64,000 nt of DNA from Nitrosomonas eutropha (GCF_900116685.1 NZ_FPBL01000001.1:310001-374000); one strand, 5' to 3'. Counted from the stretch's first letter, positions 35,263-44,774 are shown. Translations and numbers: made by a program. Notes: generated by a model from the sequence alone, not told the origin.

Positions 35263-37289
35263 CAACAAACCCGCAGGAAATGCTGGCTCTGCTGGAAAGC
35301 TGGGTTATCCGTGGCTGGCTGCGCGAGCTGGATCTTGCCCTGGTGCGTTTTTTCAAAACTGAAGTTCCCGCTATGGACCCGGTATTAATGCTGGTAACCG
35401 CTCTGGTCAGTCATCAGCTGGGGCGAGGCCATGTTTGCCTGGATCTGGACAATCTCTTAAGTGATCCTTGTACGGTATTGTCGTTGCCCTCTGATCAGAA
35501 TGAACCCTCTGCCAGAAAAGAAATTCAGCATATCAGCGTTCTTCTGGCGGACTGGAAAGCATCCGGCTGGCTTACGCAACAAACGGAACTGATCAGCAAG
35601 GATGAGAAAAATACACCACTGGTGCTGACTGGGACTCGCCTGTATCTGCGCCGCTACTGGCGTTATGAGCGTCAGGTAGAAACCGCCATCTACCAGCGGT
35701 TGATCAGTAGCCAGCAGATTATCAGCCAACTGCCTGACATTGAGTTCAAAGACAAACTGCATGCACTTTTTCCATCAACCGGTACTGTGTATGCACAAAC
35801 GGACTGGCAAAAAATCGCTTGCGCGCTCGCTGCCCGCAGTGCATTCAGTATCATCACCGGCGGGCCAGGAACCGGAAAAACAACTACCGTGGTTCGTCTG
35901 CTGGCACTACTGCAATCGATTGCACTTATCCAGAATCCGGAACGCCCCCTTAAAATTTGCCTGGCCGCCCCTACTGGCAAGGCAGCAGCACGCCTCAAGG
36001 AATCCATTGCTGGCGCCATCGACAAGCTGCCTGCTTTTGTGCAGAACGATACCGCGCTGAAAACGAGCATCCCGAGCGACGTAACAACTCTGCACCGCCT
36101 GCTGGGTGCGCGTCCGGATTCCCGGCTGTTCCGGCATGATGCACGCCACCCGTTGCCACTTGACGTTTTGGTGATTGATGAAGGCTCCATGATTGATCTG
36201 GAAATGATGGCGGCTGTGCTCCTGGCCCTACCCTCTCACGCTCGCCTGATTATCCTGGGAGACAAGGATCAACTGGCTTCTGTTGAAGCGGGTTCTGTAC
36301 TGGGTGCCTTGTGCCACCGGGCTCAGCAAGGGCATTTCCAGCCTGAAACAGCCGCATGGATTGAAGCGATAGTCGGAGAAAAGATCGATCCTGTTCTGCT
36401 GGATGCTGATGGTCTGCTACTCGACCAGCATATTGTGATGTTGCGGGCAAGCTGGCGCTTTGATGCTGCCAGTGGCATCGGGCAACTGGCCCGTGCAGTC
36501 AATACTGGCGATCCGGAAACTATTCGCACAATCTGGACGCAGGGCTATGGTGACTTGTGCCGTCATGACTTACCTGATCTCGAAGACAAACGCCTGACAG
36601 CCATTCTGCTTGGCCAATCCGGAGAAAAAGATGCGCCGCAAGGGGTTGCGGGTTATCTGGGCACCATCAAAACAGAGCGGCCACCACTGGATGCAGAACA
36701 AGCTGCATTTGATGCCTGGGCACATCAGGTGTTGCAATCGCACGGCCGTTTCCAGTTGCTATGCGCACTCAGAAATGGTCCATTTGGGGTCAGCGGTATG
36801 AATCAGCATATTGAAACCCTGCTAGCCAAGCACCAACTAATTCAACCTGGCAATATCTGGTACGAAGGCCGCCCGGTACTGGTTACCTGCAATGACTATG
36901 CGCTTGGTTTGATGAACGGGGATATCGGGATAGCGCTCAGCTATCCTATGCATAACAGGACAACCGGAAAACTGGAATGGAGTACACGGGTTGCCTTTAC
37001 CAGAGGAAATGGCAGCGGTGGTATTCACTGGGTGCTGCCCAGCCGTCTCTTGTCTATTGAAACTGTTTTTGCGCTGACTGTTCACAAATCACAAGGCTCG
37101 GAATTTGAGCATTGTGCCTTGCTGTTACCCCCCGAGCTAAATCCTGTTCTGACACGAGAGTTAATCTATACCGGCATCACCCGGGGAAAACGCTGGTTAT
37201 CCATCATTTGCACTGACAACAACATTATTGATCAAGCTGTCTCCCGCACATTGCAGCGCTCCGGCGGATTATTTGCCGGATCATCCTGA
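35250..37289 (+). CDS. recD: Exodeoxyribonuclease V alpha chain RecD
   Basis: This 679-residue superfamily 1B helicase is the fast motor of RecBCD on the 5'-ended strand. Walker A GGPGTGKTTT lies near residue 204, followed by APTGKAAARL, TTLHRLLG, LVIDEGSMID and the C-terminal TVHKSQGSEF and YTGITRGKRW motifs. The N-terminal part (1-150) is the RecD-specific domain that contacts RecC. The complete RecBCD next to a decayed defence pair and downstream of a restriction operon means incoming linear DNA should be degraded in this host. Confidence 0.96.
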   Translation: MRTLTTNPQEMLALLESWVIRGWLRELDLALVRFFKTEVPAMDPVLMLVTALVSHQLGRGHVCLDLDNLLSDPCTVLSLPSDQNEPSARKEIQHISVLLADWKASGWLTQQTELISKDEKNTPLVLTGTRLYLRRYWRYERQVETAIYQRLISSQQIISQLPDIEFKDKLHALFPSTGTVYAQTDWQKIACALAARSAFSIITGGPGTGKTTTVVRLLALLQSIALIQNPERPLKICLAAPTGKAAARLKESIAGAIDKLPAFVQNDTALKTSIPSDVTTLHRLLGARPDSRLFRHDARHPLPLDVLVIDEGSMIDLEMMAAVLLALPSHARLIILGDKDQLASVEAGSVLGALCHRAQQGHFQPETAAWIEAIVGEKIDPVLLDADGLLLDQHIVMLRASWRFDAASGIGQLARAVNTGDPETIRTIWTQGYGDLCRHDLPDLEDKRLTAILLGQSGEKDAPQGVAGYLGTIKTERPPLDAEQAAFDAWAHQVLQSHGRFQLLCALRNGPFGVSGMNQHIETLLAKHQLIQPGNIWYEGRPVLVTCNDYALGLMNGDIGIALSYPMHNRTTGKLEWSTRVAFTRGNGSGGIHWVLPSRLLSIETVFALTVHKSQGSEFEHCALLLPPELNPVLTRELIYTGITRGKRWLSIICTDNNIIDQAVSRTLQRSGGLFAGSS

Positions 37290-37307
37290 TCAGGAGCGGT
37301 TGGTACG

Positions 37308-38612
37308 CTAACTCAATAAAAACTGTTTCAGCACTTTGATCATATATTCGTGATCCTGCACGCCAGCGCTTTCCCGAATGCTGTGCATGGCCCACATTGG
37401 ACAGCCGATATCAATACTGCGTATACCCAGCTTGGCCGAAGTCATTGGCCCGATTGTGCTGCCACAGGGTAAATCCGAGCGGTGCGAATAGCGCTGATAA
37501 GGTACCTCTGCTGCCTCACACCAGTGAATAAAATGGGCGGCAGAAATGCTTTCCGAGCTATAGCGGTGATTGGCATTAAATTTGATTACCGGCCCCTGGT
37601 TCACAAATACTTTGTGATCTGCATCATAGGCTGAGGGAAAATTGGGGTGATAGGCATGTGCCATATCTGCACTGATGAAAAAACTCTGCGCCAGTGCGCG
37701 CGCAGCATCTTCGTGATCCGGAGAGGTGGCCAGACTGATCCGCTGTAATATATCTGTCAAGAAACTGCCACCCGCGCCAATATGACTTTCACTGCCAATT
37801 TCTTCATGATCAAAAAATGCGCAAACAAGCGTACTGGCAGCATGGTTGAGTGCAGTATCATCCAGTACTGCCTGTAATCCGGCATGACAGGAGGCCAGAT
37901 TATCAATCTGGCTATTGGTATAAAACTCCTGGCTTGTCCCCCAGAATGCCCCTTTCTGTGTATCGTGAACGGCCAGATCCCAGGACAGGATTTGTGAAGC
38001 ACCAATCCCTGTCATCTGTTCCAGCAGTGCCAGAAAACAAGATTGCGGCAGCTGGTCGTTGGTCAATTGCGCGAGGAATGGCAACAATTCATTCTGCTTG
38101 TGCAGCTTCAACCCTTCTTCATTGACACCTCGATTCATGTGAATTGCCAAGTTTGGTATACGCAGCAAGGGATGATCAATACGCACCAATTTATGTGCAA
38201 GATGTCCATGCCCGTAGGTATAACTGACGCGCCCGGCTAAGCTTAGATCGCGATCAGCAAAAGTAGCGAGAATGGGACCGCCATAAACTTCAACCCCCAA
38301 GCGGACAATACCATCACTGGCAGTTGCGGCATTCGGCCTGATCCGCAATCCGGGAGAATCGGTATGCGCGCCGATAATTCTGAATCCGGATTCTGCCGGT
38401 GGTTTCTGTCCTGGGACGAATAATATAATTGAGGAATCATCTCGCACCACATAGTAGCGCCTGCCCGGCTGCAACTGCCATTTGGCTGTTTCATCAAGCC
38501 GGATAAATTGAAATTTTTCTATTTCTGCTTCGATTGAAGCAACGGCATGCCATGGACTTGGACTGTTGTCGATAAAATCCAGCAGATTCTGCACATACGT
38601 TTGAGCTGTCAT
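37308..38612 (-). CDS. apeB: M18-family aminopeptidase ApeB
   Basis: This 434-residue zinc metallopeptidase of family M18 removes N-terminal, mainly acidic, residues from peptides in the cytoplasm. It starts with the family motif DNSPSPWHAVAS. Zinc ligands are in IIGAHTDSPGLR and FDHEEIGSESHIGAGG, with a later ADMAHAYHPN and the C-terminal RSDLPCGSTIGP stretch. All are present and the length is typical. It converges with recD, with 18 bases between them. The 282-base gap to phoQ (38613-38894) shows nothing recognisable. Confidence 0.95.
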   Translation of the reverse strand: MTAQTYVQNLLDFIDNSPSPWHAVASIEAEIEKFQFIRLDETAKWQLQPGRRYYVVRDDSSIILFVPGQKPPAESGFRIIGAHTDSPGLRIRPNAATASDGIVRLGVEVYGGPILATFADRDLSLAGRVSYTYGHGHLAHKLVRIDHPLLRIPNLAIHMNRGVNEEGLKLHKQNELLPFLAQLTNDQLPQSCFLALLEQMTGIGASQILSWDLAVHDTQKGAFWGTSQEFYTNSQIDNLASCHAGLQAVLDDTALNHAASTLVCAFFDHEEIGSESHIGAGGSFLTDILQRISLATSPDHEDAARALAQSFFISADMAHAYHPNFPSAYDADHKVFVNQGPVIKFNANHRYSSESISAAHFIHWCEAAEVPYQRYSHRSDLPCGSTIGPMTSAKLGIRSIDIGCPMWAMHSIRESAGVQDHEYMIKVLKQFLLS

Positions 38613-38894
38613 GATCTCTGTTTTTAAAGGGAAGTTATAAAATAATAGATGGCGTACAGCTAGTCTCAGTAAGTAACTGTTGGTAATTTCCGATGAGTAA
38701 GCAATTGTAGCCAGTTTACTGTAATCATCTGCTATAAATGCATGGGCTGGATGTACTTACAACCTGTGCTAATACACTGTGTGATGGAAATGGCCGTAAA
38801 TCGGTTACAGAAGGTATGTCGTCAGGAGCAGATACTTTGACAACATGGCCAGACAGAGCCTGGCACACAAGACGCGATATGACTTTGCTAACTG

Positions 38895-40232
38895 TTATTT
38901 ACTTCTTCTGAAGCGCAGTATGACGCTGAGCCCCCCAGCAGGATGGTTTTCAATTAACAGGTCACCCCCATATACCTGCATGATGTCCCGCACAATGGCC
39001 AGGCCGATGCCGTGGCCGGAAGTGGACTGATCAGCGCGGGCGCCACGTTCCAGAATACGGGTAATTTCGTGCAACGGAATGCCTGAACCATCATCCCTGA
39101 TGTGAATCTCTACTTGATCTCCCTGATAACCGGCAGATAAATGAATGCTGTGACGGCACCACTTGAATGCATTGTCGATCAGGTTTCCGAACAGCTCCAT
39201 CAAATCACCTTCATCAATGCGCAGACGGATGCTGCTATCAATGTCCACTGTAATCTCCGGATGCTTGTGGCGATAGGCTTTGGTCACCGTGTTGACGATC
39301 CTGTCGATCATCGGGCGCAGCAAGAGTAACCCCATACCGGGTGAACTGCCGGCAGTGGCAGCACGGCGTAATTGATACTGGATTGTGTTATCCATGCGAT
39401 CGATTTGTTCTTGAATCGTTTTATGCCGGATTACCTCCTCATCCTCACCATGAATCGCACCCTGCAAGATGGCAAGTGGTGTTTTCAGGCTGTGTGCCAG
39501 ATCAGCCAGGCCGTTACGGTAACGCTTTTGCTGCTTGTGTTCGTGGGTGATCAAGGAATTGATACTGTCGGTCAGCAATCTAAGCTCTCTGGGGTAGATA
39601 CCCTTGAGATTTTCCTGCCGACCGGATTCAATTGCGGCAAGCTCCACGGAAACTTTGCGTAAGGGCAGCAGCCCCCAGCGCAATACCAGCATCTGTGCAG
39701 CAAGCAGAACAATCGCCATGACACCCAGCCAGCCCCATAGATCTTCACGATAACGCTCTATCTGAGCATCAAGCAGCGTGGTATCAGTAATAACGTTGAA
39801 AGTCAGCGGATAATCACCGGAGGGGGTTTCCCAGGCAATGCCGTAACGGTAAATAAAATGTGGTTCGTCATTAAGCAGGATTTGTTCAAATATTTTTTCT
39901 CCCTGTCCCAGAGGGGCAATAGTCGGAACAAGTTTATTCAATGACGAGATGGAACGCCAAATAACAGTGTTGGCAGGGCCGATGATGAAGGCATAAGTGT
40001 GCGAGTTGACGTGTTCAAATTCCACATCCAGCTGATTAACCGGCACGTCCAGCTCACCGTCCTCCACTTCGGCATCACCCATCAACATTAACAGTTTTGC
40101 AAACAGGCGATCCTTCACCCCTATACGTGCACTGTCGTAGAAAGCACGATCCAGTGTGAATGTAATGCCGCCAATAAAAACCAGTAATACCAGCGTGGCA
40201 CTGAGCAGAACACGCTGGTTAAGTGACATCAT
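38895..40232 (-). CDS. phoQ: Sensor histidine kinase PhoQ-like
   Basis: This 445-residue inner-membrane sensor kinase has transmembrane helices at about 9-26 and 168-186 flanking a periplasmic domain of about 140 residues that is acidic around DAEVEDGELDV. A HAMP-like segment is followed by the H-box AHSLKTPLAIL with phospho-acceptor His247, then the N-box NLIDNAFKW, DDGSGIP and GHGIGLAIV. It overlaps phoP by 4 bases. E. coli PhoQ senses low magnesium and antimicrobial peptides through acidic residues; the same ligands here are only inferred. Confidence 0.88.
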   Translation of the reverse strand: MMSLNQRVLLSATLVLLVFIGGITFTLDRAFYDSARIGVKDRLFAKLLMLMGDAEVEDGELDVPVNQLDVEFEHVNSHTYAFIIGPANTVIWRSISSLNKLVPTIAPLGQGEKIFEQILLNDEPHFIYRYGIAWETPSGDYPLTFNVITDTTLLDAQIERYREDLWGWLGVMAIVLLAAQMLVLRWGLLPLRKVSVELAAIESGRQENLKGIYPRELRLLTDSINSLITHEHKQQKRYRNGLADLAHSLKTPLAILQGAIHGEDEEVIRHKTIQEQIDRMDNTIQYQLRRAATAGSSPGMGLLLLRPMIDRIVNTVTKAYRHKHPEITVDIDSSIRLRIDEGDLMELFGNLIDNAFKWCRHSIHLSAGYQGDQVEIHIRDDGSGIPLHEITRILERGARADQSTSGHGIGLAIVRDIMQVYGGDLLIENHPAGGLSVILRFRRSK

Positions 40233-40915
40233 GCCGATTTATTACAATCCAGTACGAAGCGGTAGCCACGCCCGCGCAGGGTTTCAATCGGCTTTAATGT
40301 GCCATCAGGATCGAGTTTGCGCCGCAATCGGCCAATCATGACTTCAAGCACATTACTGTCTCGATCTTCGTCATGTGGATAGAGAGCATCAGCGAGCGTA
40401 TATTTGGAAAGTACTTCATCACGATGGCGTACCAGCTCTTCCAGCAGGCGGTATTCAAATGAGGTTAATTCAATACTCACACCATTGACGGAAACCTGTT
40501 GTGCTGTGACATCCACCACGATCGGGCCGCATTCCAGCAGGGTTTGCGGGATACCGTTGGCGCGGCGCAACAATGCTTTAACCCGGGCTTGCAGTTCTTC
40601 CATTTGAAACGGCTTGGTCAGGTAGTCATCCGCACCCGTTTCCAGGCCCTGTACCTTGTCTTGCCAACTGCTGCGCGCAGTCAGGATCAAAATCGGCAGC
40701 AGACTGCCCCGTTGTCGCAGCGCCTTGATCACATCCAGGCCGGATTTACCAGGCAGGCCAATATCAATAATGGCAGCATCAAAACGGTATTCTGTCGCGA
40801 GAAACCCCCCTTCTTCGCCATTATTGCAAGTATCAACCATGTAGCCTGCCGCTTCCAGCTGCTGACGAATCTGGTTTTGCAAAAGGAGTTCATCTTCGAC
40901 AACCAGAATGCGCAT
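40229..40915 (-). CDS. phoP: Response regulator PhoP-like (OmpR family)
   Basis: This 228-residue regulator has a receiver domain (phospho-acceptor Asp51 in IIDIGLPGKSGL) with SSWQDKV and GADDYLTKPF stretches close to E. coli PhoP. A winged-helix DNA-binding domain ends in LRGRGYRFVL. It is coupled to the kinase gene by a 4-base overlap. The PepSY gene lies 68 bases upstream on the same strand, so the four genes from 41718 to 38895 may form a regulon or operon. Confidence 0.92.
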   Translation of the reverse strand: MRILVVEDELLLQNQIRQQLEAAGYMVDTCNNGEEGGFLATEYRFDAAIIDIGLPGKSGLDVIKALRQRGSLLPILILTARSSWQDKVQGLETGADDYLTKPFQMEELQARVKALLRRANGIPQTLLECGPIVVDVTAQQVSVNGVSIELTSFEYRLLEELVRHRDEVLSKYTLADALYPHDEDRDSNVLEVMIGRLRRKLDPDGTLKPIETLRGRGYRFVLDCNKSA

Positions 40916-40983
40916 TCAAACCCCCTGTCGCATACGATGACAACAAAATGCGCCGGATTGAATCATGAAATTCATTTTGAAGA

Positions 40984-41274
40984 TTAATGCGTGGATACAA
41001 CCGCGCCATTCTGTGCATTGATCAGAACGGTGTGCACCATGCCCTGGTCGCTAAGTATTTTGATGCGGTAGAGGTTATCAGTTCGGTTGATTGCCAGCAC
41101 ACGTCCCCTAAAATGCTGTTGTGCAATTGCGATCGCTCGCTGTTCTGAAATGCCGCTTGCTGAATTACCTGCCTTGTTGTGCTCACCGGCTGAATTATGG
41201 CGGCCAGCAGCGGCTTCGGACAGCGCAGCAATCATGATTAACATAACCAGTAACGCTTGCTGCCATCCTTTCAT
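40984..41274 (-). CDS. Small exported PepSY-domain protein
   Basis: This 96-residue protein has a signal peptide (about 1-22, ending EAAAG) and one PepSY domain: ISEQRAIAIAQQHFRGRVLA and IKILSDQGMVHTVLINAQNG. PepSY proteins are periplasmic and are often found beside PhoPQ-type systems, where they are thought to modulate signalling or protease activity. Its position directly upstream of phoP supports such a role. Biochemical function is not established. Confidence 0.87.
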   Translation of the reverse strand: MKGWQQALLVMLIMIAALSEAAAGRHNSAGEHNKAGNSASGISEQRAIAIAQQHFRGRVLAINRTDNLYRIKILSDQGMVHTVLINAQNGAVVSTH

Positions 41275-41358
41275 AACCCCTTATCCTTGCTTGCCGATAA
41301 TTAAAATCAAGCGGGAGCAGGATAAGTTTTTAATGGATACCCGGCACCGCTTTTCACA

Positions 41359-41718
41359 TCAGAAACGTAACATAAAATCCACATTTCCGGTATTGATCCC
41401 CATATTCACTCGGGGCGGAACAACATACACTGGAGCAGGTGGATAATAATTGTTGTTATAGTTGTACTGCGGCTGCGGATAGTACTGTTGATAATAGACA
41501 GGTGGCTGGCTGTAGATGTGCACCTGTCCACCAGAGTGACGATGATGGTCATGATGATTATGGTGATGGTGTCGATGGCGATCATGGTGGTCATGGTGGT
41601 CATGGTGATGGTGGCCACGATGCCCTCTATCGGCGTGCACCAAAGAGGGAACTGCCAGACTGACAGTCAGCAATGTAGTTAACGCCAGGCCGATCAGCTT
41701 TTTAGTTTTGACGTTCAT
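41359..41718 (-). CDS. Histidine-rich periplasmic protein
   Basis: This 119-residue protein has a signal peptide (about 1-30, ending SLVHA) and a histidine/aspartate-rich tract of about 35 residues immediately after it (DRGHRGHHHHDHHDHHDR and onward). A Tyr/Gln/Pro/Asn-rich middle (PPVYYQQYYPQPQYNY) and a short conserved-looking end follow. The ATG at 41718 has AGGAG upstream and is preferred to 41769. The tract should bind divalent metals such as copper, zinc or nickel. Lying next to the PepSY-PhoPQ genes it could be part of a metal-responsive set, which is inference. Confidence 0.8.
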   Translation of the reverse strand: MNVKTKKLIGLALTTLLTVSLAVPSLVHADRGHRGHHHHDHHDHHDRHRHHHHNHHDHHRHSGGQVHIYSQPPVYYQQYYPQPQYNYNNNYYPPAPVYVVPPRVNMGINTGNVDFMLRF

Positions 41719-42015
41719 GGTATTTCTCCTTGGTATTGTTCTTTTCAGGCCAATTCCTGATGATGTCAATTTACGTCACTTTGCCTGAACCCAAGCTGAA
41801 TAGGAAAACTTGCCCACTACTCGATCATCAATAATCTCTATCGTTTTAAGCACCACATCTCGCTGGAATCACAGTCCGATTTTTCCCATTTTTTGAGATG
41901 ACCTGGGGGAACCGTGAACCGGATCACACACATTCAGGCAGCGTTGAAACCGGGTATAGTTATTTAATGATTCCGGATATCAGATTTGCACGTTAACTTT
42001 TCGAAATTCGACAAC

Positions 42016-42564
42016 ATGGAAATAAAAATATACACAGAGGTTCTGTCATTCTGGTTCCATGAAATCGAGGAAAAGCTCTGGTTTTCCGCTGATGCAAACT
42101 TTGATGAACTGATCCGCCAGCGTTTCTCCAGTTTGATCCAGCAAGCCGCTGCTGCCGAGCTGTTTTCATGGCGAACGACTGCAGCAGGCCGCCTTGCTGA
42201 AATCATCGTGCTGGATCAATTTTCGCGTAATGCTTATCGCGATACCCCACAAGCATTTCCCCAAGACCCCATGGCATTGGCGCTTGCCCAGGAAGCTGTC
42301 GTATCCGGCGCACTAAAGTCATTGAATCAGAAGCAATGTGGTTTCCTGCTACTTCCTTACATGCACAGTGAATCGCGGCAGATACATGTCGTGGCAGAAG
42401 CACTCCATAAGGATTTCGCCTCGGCAAGAAGCTACTACTACGAGCAGCGACACAAAGCCATCATCGACCATTTTGGCCGCTACCCGCACAGAAATAAAAT
42501 TCTGGGACGAATTTCCACACCAGAAGAAGTAGCGTTTCTGAAGCAACCACTCTCACATTTCTAA
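42016..42564 (+). CDS. DUF924-family protein
   Basis: This 182-residue cytoplasmic protein of the DUF924 (TPR-like) family has the typical VLSFWF start, LAEIIVLDQFSRNAYRDT in the middle and FLLLPYMHSESRQ near the centre. Function is unknown. The ATG at 42016 is chosen because homologues begin just before the FWF motif; a TTG at 41986 would add 10 residues. Neither has a strong ribosome binding site. The gene converges on the integron integrase gene, 135 bases away. Confidence 0.87.
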   Translation: MEIKIYTEVLSFWFHEIEEKLWFSADANFDELIRQRFSSLIQQAAAAELFSWRTTAAGRLAEIIVLDQFSRNAYRDTPQAFPQDPMALALAQEAVVSGALKSLNQKQCGFLLLPYMHSESRQIHVVAEALHKDFASARSYYYEQRHKAIIDHFGRYPHRNKILGRISTPEEVAFLKQPLSHF

Positions 42565-42699
42565 TGGGGCCTGTAAAAAACTACCTGTGTTGCCATTTCT
42601 GCGTTTAAAGTTTGCTCAAAAACTTCCATTTTTTTGCTAACTTTGTCCTTGAACTGCCTATAAGCGTTAAGCAGTTGGAAACATTCTGAATAATCAGTT
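42565..42699. other. Gap between DUF924 gene and integron integrase
   Basis: These 135 AT-rich bases hold no gene. The run beginning GGGGCCTGTAAAAAACTACC resembles the noncoding end of an insertion sequence, but no partner inverted repeat was found in the window, so no element is called. Confidence 0.25.
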
Positions 42700-43689
42700 T
42701 TACAGATGATCCAGCGGGCTGACCACGCCTTTACCACCTTTGTTCAGTACATGGGTATAAATCATTGTGGTGGTAACATCACTATGCCCCAATAGCTCTT
42801 GCACTGTACAAATATCGTAGCCAGCTTGTAAAAGATGCGTGGCAAAGGAATGGCGCAGGGTATGTGGTGTGGCCGGCTTGGTCACTCCCGCTGCCAGCAC
42901 TGCCTTCTTCATCGCACGCTGCAGCAATTTTTCATCCATATGATGACGTCGCTCTACCCCGCTGCGCGGATCAACTGAATAGCTCTTGGCAACAAAAATA
43001 TACTGCCAAATCCAGTCAGTCGCCGCCTTGGGATATTTTCGCTCCAGTGCATCTGGTAAATACACTGCGGCCATATCTTTAGCCAGATCATCCTCGTAGA
43101 GCAATCGCCGGTGTCGTATATGCTCATTCAAAATCGGGATCAAACTTTGCGGCAACATTGTTACCCGATCTTTCGCCCCTTTGCCATCGCGCACCAGTAT
43201 TTCAGCTCGCTCAAAATCCACATCTTTAACCCGCAAACGTACACATTCCATTAACCGCATACCGGTGCCATACAGCAAGCGTGCCATTAAACCATGTGCT
43301 CCTTCCATCCGACCCAATACCGCCTGTACCTCATTATGCGTCAGCACCACTGGCAAACGTGCCGGCCGCTTTGCTCGCACCACGTTGTCAAACCAGGGCA
43401 AATCGATTTCCAGCACTTCCCGATATAAAAACAGCAAAGCTGAAAGTGCCTGATTCTGTGTTGATGCCGCCACCCTGCCCGATACAGCAAGATGTGTCAG
43501 AAAAGCCTCAACCTCCCCGCCCCCCATCTCCTGTGGATGCCGTTTATCATGAAATAAAATGAAGCGCCGTACCCACTGGACATATTGCACCTCAGTCCTT
43601 ATGCTGTAATGCTTTAAGCGCAATTTATCACGAAGCTGATCAAGTAACTTGGGTGAAGTCGGCGCAGGAGATGGTGGCATTTTATTCAT
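42700..43689 (-). CDS. intI: Integron integrase IntI (tyrosine recombinase)
   Basis: This 329-residue tyrosine recombinase has catalytic Arg145, His276, Arg279, His302 and Tyr311. It carries the extra IntI patch (about 221-262, including [17 protein letters not shown] and [13 protein letters not shown]) that separates integron integrases from XerC/D and allows binding of folded single-stranded attC. It is oriented away from the cassettes, as in most integrons. Length is normal and no frameshift was seen, so it should be active. No LexA box was recognised upstream. Confidence 0.96.
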   Translation of the reverse strand: MNKMPPSPAPTSPKLLDQLRDKLRLKHYSIRTEVQYVQWVRRFILFHDKRHPQEMGGGEVEAFLTHLAVSGRVAASTQNQALSALLFLYREVLEIDLPWFDNVVRAKRPARLPVVLTHNEVQAVLGRMEGAHGLMARLLYGTGMRLMECVRLRVKDVDFERAEILVRDGKGAKDRVTMLPQSLIPILNEHIRHRRLLYEDDLAKDMAAVYLPDALERKYPKAATDWIWQYIFVAKSYSVDPRSGVERRHHMDEKLLQRAMKKAVLAAGVTKPATPHTLRHSFATHLLQAGYDICTVQELLGHSDVTTTMIYTHVLNKGGKGVVSPLDHL

Positions 43690-43802
43690 ACTTCTTTTAA
43701 ATTCATCATGTTACCAAATAATAAATTTGTTATACACCTTCTTGCAAATAAGTATACACCGCTTGCGGTGTATACTTAACGTTAGGTGTGTTGGAGACAT
43801 CG
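43690..43802. promoter_or_regulatory. Putative attI site and intI/cassette promoter region
   Basis: The first cassette joins at the GTTAGGT core at 43781-43787. Just upstream is a palindrome of 12-bp arms (43751-43762 and 43765-43776, AGTATACACCGC) around a TT loop. On the minus strand TTGCAA, 17 bases, then TTATTA could be the intI promoter. A cassette promoter reading rightward was not evident. AGGAG-like GGAG at 43793 serves the first cassette gene. Confidence 0.55.
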
Positions 43803-44426
43803 ATGCAAGAAGCAAAATGCCCAGAATGCAATAGCACACAACTGTTCCGTAGCGTCCCAACAAGCACTTACGGCGGCAATGAGGAAGGACTCTCTATCTT
43901 GCCTGGTCTTGGGTCAAAGCTATCTGCAGCCAAGTTCACCACAGTCTGTTGCAAAGACTGCGGCTTAATTCAGGTGTTAGGCATCAGGAATCCTATGCAC
44001 GGTCATTGCCTCTGCGGACAAGTCGAGTTTGAAATTGTTGGCGAGCGTTTCAAGCTCTACCAATGCCATTGCTCCCTTTGCAGAAGGCAAGGCGGTTCGC
44101 TATCTAATGCCGCCACAATTGTTCCGAGCGAAAAATTTCGGTGGCTTGGCGGTGCAGGGCTCATCTCGTCGTGGAAGAAAGAATCCGGGTTCCGCTCTGA
44201 TTTTTGTGCCATCTGCGGCTCTCCCGTTCCGAATCCGCTTAGGAACCTGCCTTACTTTTGGGTTCCTGCTGGGCTGCTTGGCGGCAACGGCGGTTTGGAA
44301 ATCGTTGCCCATCTATGCGTGGCTTCCAAAGCCGCATGGAACTCCGCCCTCCTTCAGGGAGCTTGCTATGACGAGTTGCCAAACCTCTTGGAGCTCATCT
44401 CGCTTCTACAGGTAACCGATGCCTAA
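43803..44426 (+). CDS. Cassette 1: zinc-ribbon plus GFA-domain protein
   Basis: This 207-residue protein joins an N-terminal zinc-ribbon-like part (CPEC, then CCKDC, residues 4-53) to a GFA/CENP-V domain with CLCGQVEFEI, QCHCSLCRRQGGS and FCAICGSPVPN, the cysteine pattern that binds zinc in glutathione-dependent formaldehyde-activating-type proteins. The ATG at 43803 has GGAG 7 bases upstream; a GTG at 43788 is less likely. The stop lies within the attC core. GFA domains bind small thiol adducts, but the activity of cassette versions is unproven. Confidence 0.85.
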   Translation: MQEAKCPECNSTQLFRSVPTSTYGGNEEGLSILPGLGSKLSAAKFTTVCCKDCGLIQVLGIRNPMHGHCLCGQVEFEIVGERFKLYQCHCSLCRRQGGSLSNAATIVPSEKFRWLGGAGLISSWKKESGFRSDFCAICGSPVPNPLRNLPYFWVPAGLLGGNGGLEIVAHLCVASKAAWNSALLQGACYDELPNLLELISLLQVTDA

Positions 44427-44484
44427 CCTTTCGTTCGAGAGGGACGGTAAGCCGGCTTCGCGCCCCTCAACTCAAACGTTAGCC
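44421..44484 (+). repeat. attC site 1
   Basis: It starts with GCCTAAC and ends with GTTAGCC, with a central imperfect inverted repeat. It contains the stop codon of cassette gene 1. Confidence 0.88.
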
Positions 44485-44501
44485 ACACAAGGAAGCAGTG
44501 T

Positions 44502-44774
44502 ATGCAGCACTTTGAAATAGGCGTCCTTTCGTTTGTCTTCGCAATCACCCTGCCGGTCATCTACTTCATCGGCTATCAAGTGAGGCGGCTTGGTGCATGG
44601 TCAAAGCGTGAGGCACGTCCGGGCGATCGCATCGGGTTCTTTCTCATCATGGCGCTTGTGCTTGGGTTTGTGTTCGGCAGTTTCGCGCAACCGCTTTGGT
44701 CGGCCGGCGTGAGTTGCCACGCGGCAGGTCAGCCAGTTGTGCCTTGTGTCCTCAACTTGGGTGGGCATGTCTAA
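44502..44774 (+). CDS. Cassette 2: small membrane protein
   Basis: This 90-residue protein has two hydrophobic helices (about 7-25 and 45-66) separated by a basic loop, and a short cysteine-containing tail (SCHAAGQPVVPC). The ATG is 17 bases inside the cassette with AGGAAG upstream, and the stop falls in the attC core, as is normal for cassette genes. No family was recognised. It is probably an inner-membrane protein. Confidence 0.7.
   Translation: MQHFEIGVLSFVFAITLPVIYFIGYQVRRLGAWSKREARPGDRIGFFLIMALVLGFVFGSFAQPLWSAGVSCHAAGQPVVPCVLNLGGHV

Noticed and set aside
40916-40983. PhoP-box direct repeat upstream of phoP
   Set aside because: No convincing GTTTA-type repeat pair with the right spacing.
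41406-41682. Small open frames over the histidine-rich tract on both strands
   Set aside because: They are low-complexity shadows of the CAC/CAT repeats in the real gene.
42565-42699. Possible insertion-sequence end next to intI
   Set aside because: Only one end-like stretch is seen, with no transposase and no matching inverted repeat.
43690-43800. LexA box controlling intI
   Set aside because: No CTGT-N8-ACAG-like site could be found upstream of the integrase gene.
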